Below, piece after piece: positions 35,963-44,199 of a stretch of 64,000 bases of DNA. Both the position numbers and the translations under genes were made by a program. Every line of letters starts with the position of its first letter. Position 1 is the first letter of the stretch. The stretch is from VGJW01 sp035286125 (lineage in GTDB: Bacteria; Cyanobacteriota; Sericytochromatia; S15B-MN24; VGJW01). The stretch spans positions 10,179 through 74,178 of the forward strand of contig JAYKIS010000086.1 in assembly GCA_035286125.1 (NCBI GenBank), read 5' to 3'. The notes under the pieces were generated by a model. That model did not search any database. It saw only the letters and a program-made list of their open reading frames with translations, and was not told where the DNA came from.

Positions 35963-38326
35963 TCATGACAAGAACGTGACGATCGTCACCCCGTCACCCC
36001 CCTCTCCGGACTGGCCGGGGCGCCATCCGGCGACGCCCGGTTGGCCGTCGAGGTGTTGCCGGACAGCCTGCAGGAGGGCGCCCGTGCCGTGACCGTGGAT
36101 GACGACCCCGGTCTCGTGTCCGGCGAGCCACGCGGCCGCCAGCCACCGATCCAGCGCGGGCACGGCCTCGAGGACCTGTCGGCCCCGCAGGTCGACCGTT
36201 CGGGAAGCATGCGGGGGATCCCACGCCTCGATGGACCCGCCGGTCCGTTTCCGCTGCGAAGGCGGCGGCGCCTTGGGCATGACCGCGGGGGGGCGCGCTC
36301 CCTTCTCCGGGCCTGAGGCGACCTCGGAAAGGCGTACCGTCAGCTTGAGGCCCCCCACATCCGCCTGCAGCAGGCCGCGTTCGTCGGGAGCACGCGCCAC
36401 CGTGCCCCAGCGCTCGAGGCGAACCAGCCAGACCGGCTGGCCGGCCTCGAGGGGGGTCTCGGCAGCAGGGGGTTGGGGTGGCGCAAGTCGTCCCCGTGCC
36501 GAGGCCTCGAGGCGTTCCTTGGCTTGCTGGATCTGGGCGCCGGTAGGCCGGCCCTTAAGGATGGCGATGGCGTCCCGAACCTGGCTTCTGGCCTCGTCCA
36601 GCTCCGCATCGAGCGAGGCACGCGCCTTGCGCCGGAGGTCGCGTTCCTCCTGGCGCCAACCCGCAAGTCGCGTTTCAAGCTCCGCCTGCAGGGCCTCGGC
36701 TTTTTGGCGCGAGGCGGCGAGGGCCCGGCCGTGGTCTTCGGCCTCTGCGCGCGCCCGGTCGAGCTCCGCCACCAGGCGATCCTTCGTGTCCTGCCGTGCC
36801 TCGTGCAGCGCCCGGGCCCGGCCCAGCACGTGAGCGGGCAGCCCGAGGCGGCCGGCCACGGCGATGCCGAGCGAGGCTCCCGGTTGTCCGTGGGAAAGCC
36901 GGTAGCGCGGCTCCATGCGGTCCAGATCGAATCGCGTCGTCGCCAGTCCGAGCCGGTTGTCCTCGAAGGGCAGGGTCTTGAGTTGGCCCAGGTGGGTGGT
37001 GGCCACCACCCAGGCGCCCGAGTCGAGTACGGCTTCGAGAATCGCGCGGGCCAGCGCTGCGCCTTCCTCGGGGTCCGTACCCGAGCCGACCTCGTCGAGC
37101 AGGACCAGGTGTCCGGGCCGCAGGTCGGGCAGCAGCCGGGAGAGGGCCTTGACGTGGCCGCTGAAGGTCGACAGGTCTCCGTCGAGGGATTGCGGGTCGC
37201 CAATTTCCGCGTGCAGGCCCGTGAGGTGGGGCAGGCGGGTGCCAGGCCCCACTGGCGGCAAGATGCCGGATTGGTGCAAGAGGATCGTCGTGCCCAAGGT
37301 CTTCAGGGCAGCCGTCTTGCCGCCGGTGTTGGGCCCCGTGATCAGCAGCCCCCCGGTACCCAGATGGAGGTCGATGGGGACCGCCGCTTCTTCGAGCCGA
37401 AGCCGGAGCAGGGCGTGTCGCGTATCCCGAAGCTCCGGAGCTTCCCCGACATCGGGCCGGCGTCCCTGCCAGCGCCAGCCCAATCGTACGCGCGCCTGGG
37501 CCAGGTCCATCCGGATCAACAGGGCGGTCGCCTCGCGCAGCGCTGTGCCGTGGCGTCCCACCTCGCGGCAGAGGGCCTCGAGGATGCGGGCCTCCTCACG
37601 CCGTACCGCGGCGTCGGCAGTCGCCCACGACTCGTTGGCCTCGAGGAGATCGGGCGGTTCGACGTGCAGGGTCCTGCCGCTCGTGGAGCGGTCGATCACC
37701 AACCCAGGCACCTCGCCGCGCCGATCCGCCCGGATCGGCAGGACCCATCGCTCGTGCCGCAGAAGCACATGGTCTTCGCCGAGTGCTTCTGCATGACGGC
37801 GGGCCAGGCCCTCGGCCCTGCGGCGTGCGGCCCTGCCCGCCTCGAGTGCCTCGCGGCGCATTGGTCCCAGCTCCGGGGATGCTCCATCCTCGAGGGTGCC
37901 GTCCTCGGCGATGACGGCTTCGATGATCTGCCGGACCCGGGCGACGTCCGGCCAGACCCACGAGCGTACGGCGAGGACGGCGCCAAGACGAGCATAGCGG
38001 CGCGTGCGTGCCTGCCAGGCCTCGGCGAGGCCGGCCCAGCGTGCCATCTGGCGAAGCTCTTGTCCGGACAGGCTGCCACCTTGTTCCGTCCGGCGAATCA
38101 GCAACTCGGGCTCGTCCAGCCCGCCCGTGTCCGCGCGGGCTCCTGCGAGGGCCTCATCCAGGGCCTCCGTCAGGTCCAGCAGCCACGCCACCTCATCTGC
38201 GTCCGCGCTCGGTATCACGGCAAGCGCCTCGCGTCCTGCGGCCGCGCCCTCCGTCTCGGCGGCGAGACAGGCCCTGAGCGCGTCCCAGTCGAGGGCCGAG
38301 AGCGTCCGTGCGCCAAAGCCGAGCAT
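35963..38326 (-). CDS. mutS2: MutS2 endonuclease/ribosome-rescue ATPase
   Basis: The 787-residue protein has the MutS-like core and ATPase (Walker A ITGPNTGGKTAALKTLG near 340; Walker B LVLLDEVGSGTDPEEGAALA), a coiled-coil (~520-620) and a C-terminal Smr domain (TVDLRGRQVLEAV, VVIHGHGTGAL). There is no mismatch-recognition domain I. MutS2 of this form suppresses recombination and, in Bacillus, splits collided ribosomes. The length fits the family (~780). The ATG is at 38326. It follows the membrane-protein gene by 28 bases on the same strand, so they may be co-transcribed. Confidence 0.97.
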   Translation of the reverse strand: MLGFGARTLSALDWDALRACLAAETEGAAAGREALAVIPSADADEVAWLLDLTEALDEALAGARADTGGLDEPELLIRRTEQGGSLSGQELRQMARWAGLAEAWQARTRRYARLGAVLAVRSWVWPDVARVRQIIEAVIAEDGTLEDGASPELGPMRREALEAGRAARRRAEGLARRHAEALGEDHVLLRHERWVLPIRADRRGEVPGLVIDRSTSGRTLHVEPPDLLEANESWATADAAVRREEARILEALCREVGRHGTALREATALLIRMDLAQARVRLGWRWQGRRPDVGEAPELRDTRHALLRLRLEEAAVPIDLHLGTGGLLITGPNTGGKTAALKTLGTTILLHQSGILPPVGPGTRLPHLTGLHAEIGDPQSLDGDLSTFSGHVKALSRLLPDLRPGHLVLLDEVGSGTDPEEGAALARAILEAVLDSGAWVVATTHLGQLKTLPFEDNRLGLATTRFDLDRMEPRYRLSHGQPGASLGIAVAGRLGLPAHVLGRARALHEARQDTKDRLVAELDRARAEAEDHGRALAASRQKAEALQAELETRLAGWRQEERDLRRKARASLDAELDEARSQVRDAIAILKGRPTGAQIQQAKERLEASARGRLAPPQPPAAETPLEAGQPVWLVRLERWGTVARAPDERGLLQADVGGLKLTVRLSEVASGPEKGARPPAVMPKAPPPSQRKRTGGSIEAWDPPHASRTVDLRGRQVLEAVPALDRWLAAAWLAGHETGVVIHGHGTGALLQAVRQHLDGQPGVAGWRPGQSGEGGDGVTIVTFLS

Positions 38327-38354
38327 GGCCCCATCGTAGCACCGTGTACAGGCC

Positions 38355-39014
38355 CTAGCCGTCTTGCTCCCCGGAGCTTCGAGAGGCGGGACTTTCGCCG
38401 GCCCAACGGAGCAATGCGGCTTGATCCTCCGGGTCCTCTCGGAGAAACAGCACCGTCCCGGGGCGTGCCGTCCGGTGTCGGGCGGAGGTCAGCGTCACGT
38501 AGGTACCGGCCAGCCCCAGCAGCAGCGCCACGGAGACGACGCCGGGATTCGCACCAAGCCCGAGGAAGGCGCCGCAGGTGGCGCCTGCCAGCATCTGGGC
38601 CAGGATGCGCCAACTTCGCTCCAGCAGGCCGTCCGGACCTTCGAGCAGGCTGACGGCCTCGAGCATGGGGCGGGTCGCGGCGGGTTCGAGCCAGCGCGCC
38701 AGCATGAAGACGGGACGTTGCAGCAAGCCGAGATAAAGGCCCAATACGCCGCCGAGTGCGCTACCCAGCAGGGGCCCCGGGGCCAATTCCGTCACGCGCC
38801 AGACCCAGGCGAGAAAGGCCGTGAGCAGGAAGCCGCGCAGGTGCAGGAGGAGCAGGCCGTGCCTCGGGGCCTCGGGATGCCCCGGTGCGACAAGATGCCC
38901 CAGCAGCAGGGCGTGGTCGGGCGTGACGAGCCCGATTCGGCGCCCGAGTCCCAGGATCAGGCTCAGTGCGCCGCTGGCCCCCAGCGCGGCCCAGACCATC
39001 GCGATCGCATCCAA
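38355..39014 (-). CDS. Hypothetical multi-spanning membrane protein
   Basis: The ~219-residue protein has about five membrane helices (for example WAALGASGALSLILGLG, LLGSALGGVLGLYLGLL, MLAGATCGAFLGLGANPG and SVALLLGLAGTYVTL) and a polar C-terminal tail of ~45 residues. No family is recognised. I place the start at the TTG at 39014, which has AGGAGG 5 bases upstream; the GTG two codons earlier would overlap that site. It precedes mutS2 on the same strand. Confidence 0.72.
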   Translation of the reverse strand: MDAIAMVWAALGASGALSLILGLGRRIGLVTPDHALLLGHLVAPGHPEAPRHGLLLLHLRGFLLTAFLAWVWRVTELAPGPLLGSALGGVLGLYLGLLQRPVFMLARWLEPAATRPMLEAVSLLEGPDGLLERSWRILAQMLAGATCGAFLGLGANPGVVSVALLLGLAGTYVTLTSARHRTARPGTVLFLREDPEDQAALLRWAGESPASRSSGEQDG

Positions 39015-39083
39015 GGGCACCTCCTGCGAGGGTTTCGCAGGGGCACGATGCCGGTGGCGTCCCGGGCCGGCAAGGTCCGCCCG

Positions 39084-39980
39084 TCAGCGAGGGCGGCTGG
39101 GGCGGTTCGGGCGGCTCAGGTCCATCCGGTCGAACGCTGCGCGCGCCACGAAGGTCGGCTCGTCGATGAACGGGTTGCGATTGCCCTGTACCTGCCAGAC
39201 CCTTTCGTTTCGCTCGCGTTCGGCGGCGTCCACGGGATCCATATCGTGCCACGCCACGAGTGTCCGGACTTCGTTGACGAAGTTCTTGAGCGAGGTCGAG
39301 TCGTAGCCCCCGTAGACTACGTAGAAATACAGCAGGCCTCGGGCGATGTCGCCCCGGACACCCGGGCGCGGCTCGCAGACCGTGTTGCCGCGCGCATCCT
39401 CGCCGATGCGCGTCTTGCCGTCCACGGCAGGGAACTGGAACGTGGGCGACCCTGCGACCGTCCCGAAGGCGAACGAACCGCGGCTGCCATTGATGCCGGC
39501 GTCCGAGGATTGCAGGTGATGCAGGTCGGATCGGGCCGCCCCCTTTGCGCCCAGGCTCTGGGGCCAGGTGTGCTCGGTGTTGAGGTTGTGCTTCGAGGCT
39601 GTTCCCCGATCGCGGACACCGGTAAAGGCCTCGCCGGTGTAGATGTCTTCGACGATGTCATCGTCATCCGTGTCGGCCACGTCGCCGAACAGGTGGTCGC
39701 GGGCCGTGTCGTAGCCTAGGTCCGTATGCTTGGCCACGACGCCGTTCAGGGCCTGCACCAGCGCGGGTCCCGCGAGGCCCTCGGTGCCCTTGTAATAGTC
39801 GGCGGGCAGGCCGCGAACCTTGATCTTGCGGGCCATCAGGGCCGAGCTGGCAACTGCCGGCCGCAGCGTGGGCTGGGTGCCGCAAGCGGACACCGAGGCC
39901 AGGACGGCACCCGCCAGAAGCAGGTTCAGAACGAAACGGGATTGGCGCACGGCGTCGGATCCTCTCGGTGTCTGATTCAT
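39084..39980 (-). CDS. Secreted endonuclease I family lipoprotein
   Basis: The 298-residue product has a lipoprotein signal (FVLNLLLAGAVLASVSAC, lipobox VSAC) and an endonuclease I (beta-beta-alpha metal) domain (~60-285). Key segments are LNTEHTWPQSLG with the catalytic His, SDLHHLQSSDAGINGSRG with the metal-binding Asn, and NRNPFIDEPTFV near the end. Such nucleases degrade extracellular DNA for nutrition or biofilm turnover. The ATG at 39980 lacks a ribosome-binding site and overlaps a CATAAT; a GTG at 39950 with AGAGG upstream gives VRQSRFVLNL and may be the real start. A TTGACA at 40010-40005 lies 20 bases upstream of CATAAT, wide for a promoter. Confidence 0.92.
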   Translation of the reverse strand: MNQTPRGSDAVRQSRFVLNLLLAGAVLASVSACGTQPTLRPAVASSALMARKIKVRGLPADYYKGTEGLAGPALVQALNGVVAKHTDLGYDTARDHLFGDVADTDDDDIVEDIYTGEAFTGVRDRGTASKHNLNTEHTWPQSLGAKGAARSDLHHLQSSDAGINGSRGSFAFGTVAGSPTFQFPAVDGKTRIGEDARGNTVCEPRPGVRGDIARGLLYFYVVYGGYDSTSLKNFVNEVRTLVAWHDMDPVDAAERERNERVWQVQGNRNPFIDEPTFVARAAFDRMDLSRPNRPSRPR

Positions 39981-40058
39981 TATGCCTGAATCCGGTTAAG
40001 TACTTGTCAAGGATGGGGGAAGTTGTTGCAAAGCGTCACGAAAGGGTATCGGAGGAAC

Positions 40059-40763
40059 ATGGAGGCCGTCGGCCGCGCCGGTGTCCGGCTCCTGCCGGGC
40101 GTCTTTCTTGTCTTGCTCTCCTTGTTCTCTCCGGCTCGCGCACTGGCCGCACCCGCCGCCACGGTGGTGCTGGCGGGCCGGGAGCTGACGTACGAGGAGT
40201 TGCGGCGCCTGGAGGATGGCGAGGTGCTGACCCGGTGGGAGGATGTCCAGGCCCCCAACCGGATGGTGGCCTCCGCCGGCCTGCTGCCTGCTACGGCAAG
40301 AGATGCCTGGGCGCTCGCGACCGACTTCCGGAATTACGATCGCATCTACACCGGCATCTCCGAGGCGCGCATCGTCTCGGAGGCACCTCGGGAGGTCGTG
40401 GGGACCTACGTGCTGAAGTTGCCCTGGCCCTTGCCCCAGCGTTGGGTGACGACCCGGGCCGTGCTCGACGCGGAGCGCAGGGTCTGCTCGTGGCAGAAAG
40501 AATCGGGTACGGTCAAGACCTACGACGGCCGCCTGCAGATGCTGCCGTGGTCGGGGCGGCGATCCGTGATGCTCTACAGTGCGCGCATCGACCCCGATTT
40601 CGCGTTCATGCCGACGTGGTTCTGGGACTGGGCGCAGGCCACGGCCCTGCCCTCCGTCGTGACGGGCCTGAGAGACACGCTGACCCGTACGGATGGCCCA
40701 TATTGGCGTGCGCAGATTCGGCGCCCCGACTTCGAATTCACCAGCCGGCGCGACGCCCCATGA
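40059..40763 (+). CDS. Exported SRPBCC/START-like ligand-binding protein
   Basis: The ~234-residue protein starts at an ATG preceded by GGAGG and carries a signal peptide (VRLLPGVFLVLLSLFSPARA then LAAP). Residues ~70-215 match the START/polyketide-cyclase helix-grip pattern (ARDAWALATDFRNYDRIYTG, then YVLKLPWPLPQRWVTTRAVL and DGRLQMLPWSGRRSVMLYSA). Proteins of this fold bind hydrophobic ligands in a cavity. An exported version may shuttle a lipid or hopanoid between membranes; this is inference. It diverges from the endonuclease gene. Confidence 0.82.
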   Translation: MEAVGRAGVRLLPGVFLVLLSLFSPARALAAPAATVVLAGRELTYEELRRLEDGEVLTRWEDVQAPNRMVASAGLLPATARDAWALATDFRNYDRIYTGISEARIVSEAPREVVGTYVLKLPWPLPQRWVTTRAVLDAERRVCSWQKESGTVKTYDGRLQMLPWSGRRSVMLYSARIDPDFAFMPTWFWDWAQATALPSVVTGLRDTLTRTDGPYWRAQIRRPDFEFTSRRDAP

Positions 40764-40772
40764 GGCAGGGGC

Positions 40773-40802
40773 GGGGCCCCCGGATCGTAGTCCGGAGGCC
40801 CC
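40773..40802. terminator. Bidirectional hairpin between convergent genes
   Basis: GGGGCCCCCGGA (40773-40784) pairs with TCCGGAGGCCCC (40791-40802) with one G-T mismatch and a 6-base loop. It lies 9 bases after the SRPBCC stop and 21 bases after the TolB-like gene's stop. Confidence 0.8.
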
Positions 40803-40823
40803 GCGTGGCTGCGGGCTTGTCGC

Positions 40824-42023
40824 TCAGGGGCGACCGCCGTGGCGGTCGTCGTCCTCTAGGTCGCTGATCTGCTGGTCGCCCTCGGCGGCGACATTGTTGA
40901 GCACCGTCAGCGTGGCCAGGGTCTCGGTGATCCAGTTGTACTCCGTCACCCGGCGAACCAGGGTGCGGGGCGGACGGTGGCCGCGGTCGCGATCATCTTC
41001 GTGGTCTTCGCCGCAGTCATCCGAATCGCACTTGGGATCCGGCAGGTGGTTGGTCAGGATGTCGCCGCCCCGGGTCAGCATCTCGGTGTAGATGTGCGCG
41101 TTGTCGAAGCACACGAACTTGGGATCGGTGACGTCATAGTTCGTGAAGGCCTGGTTCAGGAACGGCATCGGGTCGACCAGGTTCGCCACCCGGTCATACC
41201 GGTACACGTTGCCATCGCTGGCAGCGAAGGCGATCTGTGTGCCGTCGGGACTGATCGCAGGGTGCGATATCTGCCCGTACAGGCGTGCCTGCGTGAGCTC
41301 GTGGACCATCGGGTTCAGCAGGTCGTAGACATAGAGCCGGCCTGCCAGCGTCGTGAAGACTGCCCAGCGCGCGTCGCAGGAGATCCGGATCCAGTTGACA
41401 CCACCCTCGCAGGAGGCCTGGGCGTTGACCTTGGCGAGGTCGGCCACGACCCCGTTGAGCCACAGCATGGCCTTGGGCAGCTGGCGCCGCTCGCCCTCGA
41501 GCACGAAGGTCATGGCCGTGCCGTCGAAGCTCATGCTCGGACGGCGCACCGAGCCGAGGCCGTTGACGTCGTTCAAGGCGACGAGCAGCTCCGCCACGAC
41601 ATCGTAGACGAAGATCTGCGAACGACGGCCCTGCTGGCGGTCGAAGACCACCCGACCGCTGCTGAAGACCTCGGGGTTGTTCACGCCGATGCCGGCGCCC
41701 ACCAAGGCATAGTTGTCGCTGATCGTGCGGTCATACACGAAGAGCTGTTTCTCGCCGCCGATGACCGAGACGAAGGGCAACATCGTGGGCGCAGCGCCAA
41801 TCGACAGCCCGGGGATGGGGACCGCGGGCGCCACGGCTCCGCCCGACGAGGGACGGGTGGGGTTGCCGCCACCGCCCAGCTCCGAGGCCACCGGGACGGT
41901 GACCTGCCCGGCGGCCGGTTGTCCGGTCGGGGGCTGCTGGGTCGGGGATGAGGCACAACCGAAGACGGTGGCGGCCATGAGGCCACCGAGCATACAGCGT
42001 GTCGCCAGGTTCAAGCGCGCCAT
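40824..42023 (-). CDS. TolB-like beta-propeller lipoprotein
   Basis: The 399-residue lipoprotein has the signal MARLNLATRCMLGGLMAATV then FGC (lipobox VFGC) and a Pro/Gly-rich linker (~25-75). From ~80 on there are repeated propeller blades of the WD40/TolB type (SGRVVFDRQQGRRSQIFVYD, GSVRRPSMSFDGTAMTFVLE, GQISHPAISPDGTQIAFAAS). The C-terminal ~60 residues are acidic and charged (DSDDCGEDHEDDRDRGH). Such propellers usually bind partner proteins or peptidoglycan. No tol or pal genes adjoin, so TolB itself is unlikely. The ribosome-binding site is GAGGAGA. Confidence 0.85.
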   Translation of the reverse strand: MARLNLATRCMLGGLMAATVFGCASSPTQQPPTGQPAAGQVTVPVASELGGGGNPTRPSSGGAVAPAVPIPGLSIGAAPTMLPFVSVIGGEKQLFVYDRTISDNYALVGAGIGVNNPEVFSSGRVVFDRQQGRRSQIFVYDVVAELLVALNDVNGLGSVRRPSMSFDGTAMTFVLEGERRQLPKAMLWLNGVVADLAKVNAQASCEGGVNWIRISCDARWAVFTTLAGRLYVYDLLNPMVHELTQARLYGQISHPAISPDGTQIAFAASDGNVYRYDRVANLVDPMPFLNQAFTNYDVTDPKFVCFDNAHIYTEMLTRGGDILTNHLPDPKCDSDDCGEDHEDDRDRGHRPPRTLVRRVTEYNWITETLATLTVLNNVAAEGDQQISDLEDDDRHGGRP

Positions 42024-42104
42024 GAAGTCTCCTCTCGGACAACCAACCGGACGTGAGGCTCCGACCCTGGTTCAGGGGCGGGAACGCGATGTCGCGCACG
42101 GGTC

Positions 42105-42217
42105 GAGGGCGTCAGGGCAGGTGAACGGCGGCAGTGCCGCTGCTCGGCCACGGGGATTCGGCGTAAGGACGTGGGTCGCTGCAGGATCCGGGATTTTCCC
42201 GGACCGGTGACGCCCTC
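42105..42217. other. Structured intergenic element with a 10-base closing stem
   Basis: GAGGGCGTCA (42105-42114) pairs exactly with TGACGCCCTC (42208-42217) around 93 bases. Inside are at least two further hairpins (GGCGGCAGTGCCGC near 42127 and CCGGGATTTTCCCGG near 42189). It lies in the divergent interval between the TolB-like lipoprotein and the membrane-anchored unknown. I cannot match it to a known riboswitch. It could be a leader of either gene or a small RNA. Confidence 0.45.
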
Positions 42218-42260
42218 ACGCTAGCATCCGCCCATTGCGAACTAACCGTCGGAAGGCCCC

Positions 42261-42842
42261 ATGCATGCTGTTAGGATGAACCTGTCGGGGAGGCTGGCCT
42301 TGGACGAGCGCACGTTGTGGCTTCTGGGAGGTATCTCGGTCGCCGTCTGGGCCGGGGGCTGGTGGATGGAGCGCAGCTTCCGATCCGAGGGCGGGACCGG
42401 ATCGTTGGCCGAGACCATGCCGATTGCCGTTCGCCAGGTCGCCGCCTGGTCGCCCCGAGCGATCCTCGTCGGCATTGAGGGCAGGGACCTCGTCCGTGGA
42501 CGCTCGGGGGACAAGGGGGGGTGGGTCTACACCTTCATGGAGGCGGGCCAGATCATCCGCACATGTGAAGTCCGGATGGGCAAGCACCACTTCAGGGTCT
42601 GGCAGGATCGGGGGCAACCGGCTCCGGCGCTGCCAGCCCAGGGCTTGCTTGATTCCGCCCAACTGGCGACCGACCTGGTGGCCCGGGGGGTGCCCGGGAC
42701 GCAGTCGGCGACATGGTCCTGGCGTGTCTCGGAGGGGCATCCCCTCCTCACGGTGGCGACCGCAGGAAGGCTTGCAGCAACGTGGTCCGTGGATCCGGGC
42801 ACGGGGCAACTGCTGGATTTCCAATCCTCCAGGGTCCCTTGA
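42261..42842 (+). CDS. Membrane-anchored hypothetical protein, 193 aa
   Basis: The protein has one N-terminal membrane helix (LWLLGGISVAVWAGGWWM, residues ~19-36) and an extracytoplasmic domain of ~150 residues (GWVYTFMEAGQIIRTCEVRM, ATWSWRVSEGHPLLTVATAG). It is beta-rich and Trp-rich; no family is recognised. The ATG has GGAAGG 4 bases upstream. It ends 41 bases before the HD protein on the same strand. Confidence 0.75.
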   Translation: MHAVRMNLSGRLALDERTLWLLGGISVAVWAGGWWMERSFRSEGGTGSLAETMPIAVRQVAAWSPRAILVGIEGRDLVRGRSGDKGGWVYTFMEAGQIIRTCEVRMGKHHFRVWQDRGQPAPALPAQGLLDSAQLATDLVARGVPGTQSATWSWRVSEGHPLLTVATAGRLAATWSVDPGTGQLLDFQSSRVP

Positions 42843-42883
42843 CCGGTGCGCTTCGCCCTCGGGCCGGGGTATGAGGAGGGGGC

Positions 42884-43648
42884 ATGATCCTTCCTGTTTC
42901 GGACAATCCTCGACTTGCCTCCATCCTGGGGCGGATCGAGGAAGCTGCCGTCCTGCCGCGGATGTGGCAGGTGGCGGTCGTCAATTCACAACGGGCCGGG
43001 GTCAATGACCACGGCCCCACCCACGTCAAGATCGTCGCCCACAATGCCCTCAAGATCCTGCGCCTGCTGGGTGAGGCCGGTGTGGTGCCCGGTGTTGTCG
43101 CCGATCAGGGCCTGACCTTCGCGGATGCCGAGGTCGTCGTTGTCCTGGCCGGCTTGCTGCACGACGTGGGCATGACTGTGCACCGCGACAGTCACGAGTC
43201 GCATTCGCTCTTCCTCGTGCATCAGGCTCTGCCGGCCCTCGTTGAGGGGATCTACAGCCCTGTCGAGGCCGTCACGATCGTACATGAGACCCTGCACGCG
43301 ATGATCGGGCACAACTCGATGCAACGTTGCCTCACGGTCGAGGCCGGCGTCGTCAAGGTCGCCGATGCCCTCGACATGTCGAAATGGCGTTCCCGCGCCA
43401 TCATCAAGGGTGGGCGGGTCAGCATCCACTCGCTTTCGGCCGCCGCCATCGACAAGGTGGCCATCTCCAAGGGCGAGACCCGGCCGGTCCGGGTCGAGGT
43501 CACGATGAACAACAGCGCGGGCATCTTCCAGGTCGACAACCTGCTCAAGCACAAGATCCACCACAGCGGCATCGCCGAGCACTTCGAAGTCAGGACCCGC
43601 GTCGAGGGCGAGGCAGAACGCCAGCACGTCCAGACCTTCACCCTCTGA
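42884..43648 (+). CDS. HD-domain phosphohydrolase
   Basis: This is a 254-residue soluble metal-dependent hydrolase of the HD superfamily. The metal ligands are the first His in DHGPTHVKIVAHNA, the His-Asp in VLAGLLHDVGMTVHR, later His residues in ESHSLFLVHQ and the final Asp in VVKVADALDMSKWRSR. The latter, with the basic stretch after it, is like the nucleotide-hydrolysing branch, but the substrate cannot be told. The C-terminal ~80 residues form a beta-rich domain (PVRVEVTMNNSAGIFQVDNL). The ribosome-binding site is GAGGAGG. Confidence 0.9.
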   Translation: MILPVSDNPRLASILGRIEEAAVLPRMWQVAVVNSQRAGVNDHGPTHVKIVAHNALKILRLLGEAGVVPGVVADQGLTFADAEVVVVLAGLLHDVGMTVHRDSHESHSLFLVHQALPALVEGIYSPVEAVTIVHETLHAMIGHNSMQRCLTVEAGVVKVADALDMSKWRSRAIIKGGRVSIHSLSAAAIDKVAISKGETRPVRVEVTMNNSAGIFQVDNLLKHKIHHSGIAEHFEVRTRVEGEAERQHVQTFTL

Positions 43649-43667
43649 CGCGGCCGCAGCTTCCGAT

Positions 43668-44105
43668 TCAGGCGGCCTTGCGGCTCTTCCGCAATCGGGG
43701 GTGAAGTTCACACAGGACGCGGGCGGCCAGTGACGGATCGGGCAGGCTCGCGAGGTCGTCAAGGCTGACAATGCCCTGAAGCGTGCCGTTTGCCGGCTGG
43801 CTGCTGACGCACAGGCGGCGTACGCGGTGCCGGATCATCTGGTCTGCGGCTTCTTCGAGCGAGGCATCAGGGTCCACGCAGACCGGCCCGTGATGCACGA
43901 GGTTGCGGATGGGCACGTGCAGGGCGTCGGCCGTGACGGCTTCTAGTGCCAGGTCCCGATCGGTGACGACACCCATGATGCGTCCACCCTCCAGAATCGG
44001 CACCAGGCCGACATCCTCACGTTTCATCAGCTTGGCCACCTCCAGCACCGTGGTTTCGGGACCACAGGCGTGGACGTGGGGATTCATCAGGTCTCGGACG
44101 CGCAT
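43668..44105 (-). CDS. Paired-CBS-domain protein
   Basis: The 145-residue protein is a single CBS pair (Bateman module): MRVRDLMNPHVHACGPETTV with IMGVVTDRDLALE, then IRNLVHHGPVCVDPDASLEE with LQGIVSLDDLASL. These bind adenosine nucleotides (AMP, ATP, SAM) and act as sensors. With no attached domain it may regulate a partner protein. ATG 44105 has AGGAGAG upstream; upstream in-frame sequence is not supported. It diverges from cysS and converges on the HD gene (19 bases between stops). Confidence 0.92.
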   Translation of the reverse strand: MRVRDLMNPHVHACGPETTVLEVAKLMKREDVGLVPILEGGRIMGVVTDRDLALEAVTADALHVPIRNLVHHGPVCVDPDASLEEAADQMIRHRVRRLCVSSQPANGTLQGIVSLDDLASLPDPSLAARVLCELHPRLRKSRKAA

Positions 44106-44199
44106 GGTTCTCTCCTCTGCCTCTGGGGGGCGGGAGCATGGTGTCCCCCGGGAGAGCCCGGGCAAGGGGCGTCGGGTCGCTCTCTGCTAGACTTGGAAG

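Noticed and set aside
42105..42217. FMN or cobalamin riboswitch
   Set aside because: The closing stem is strong but the conserved FMN and B12 core strings are missing.
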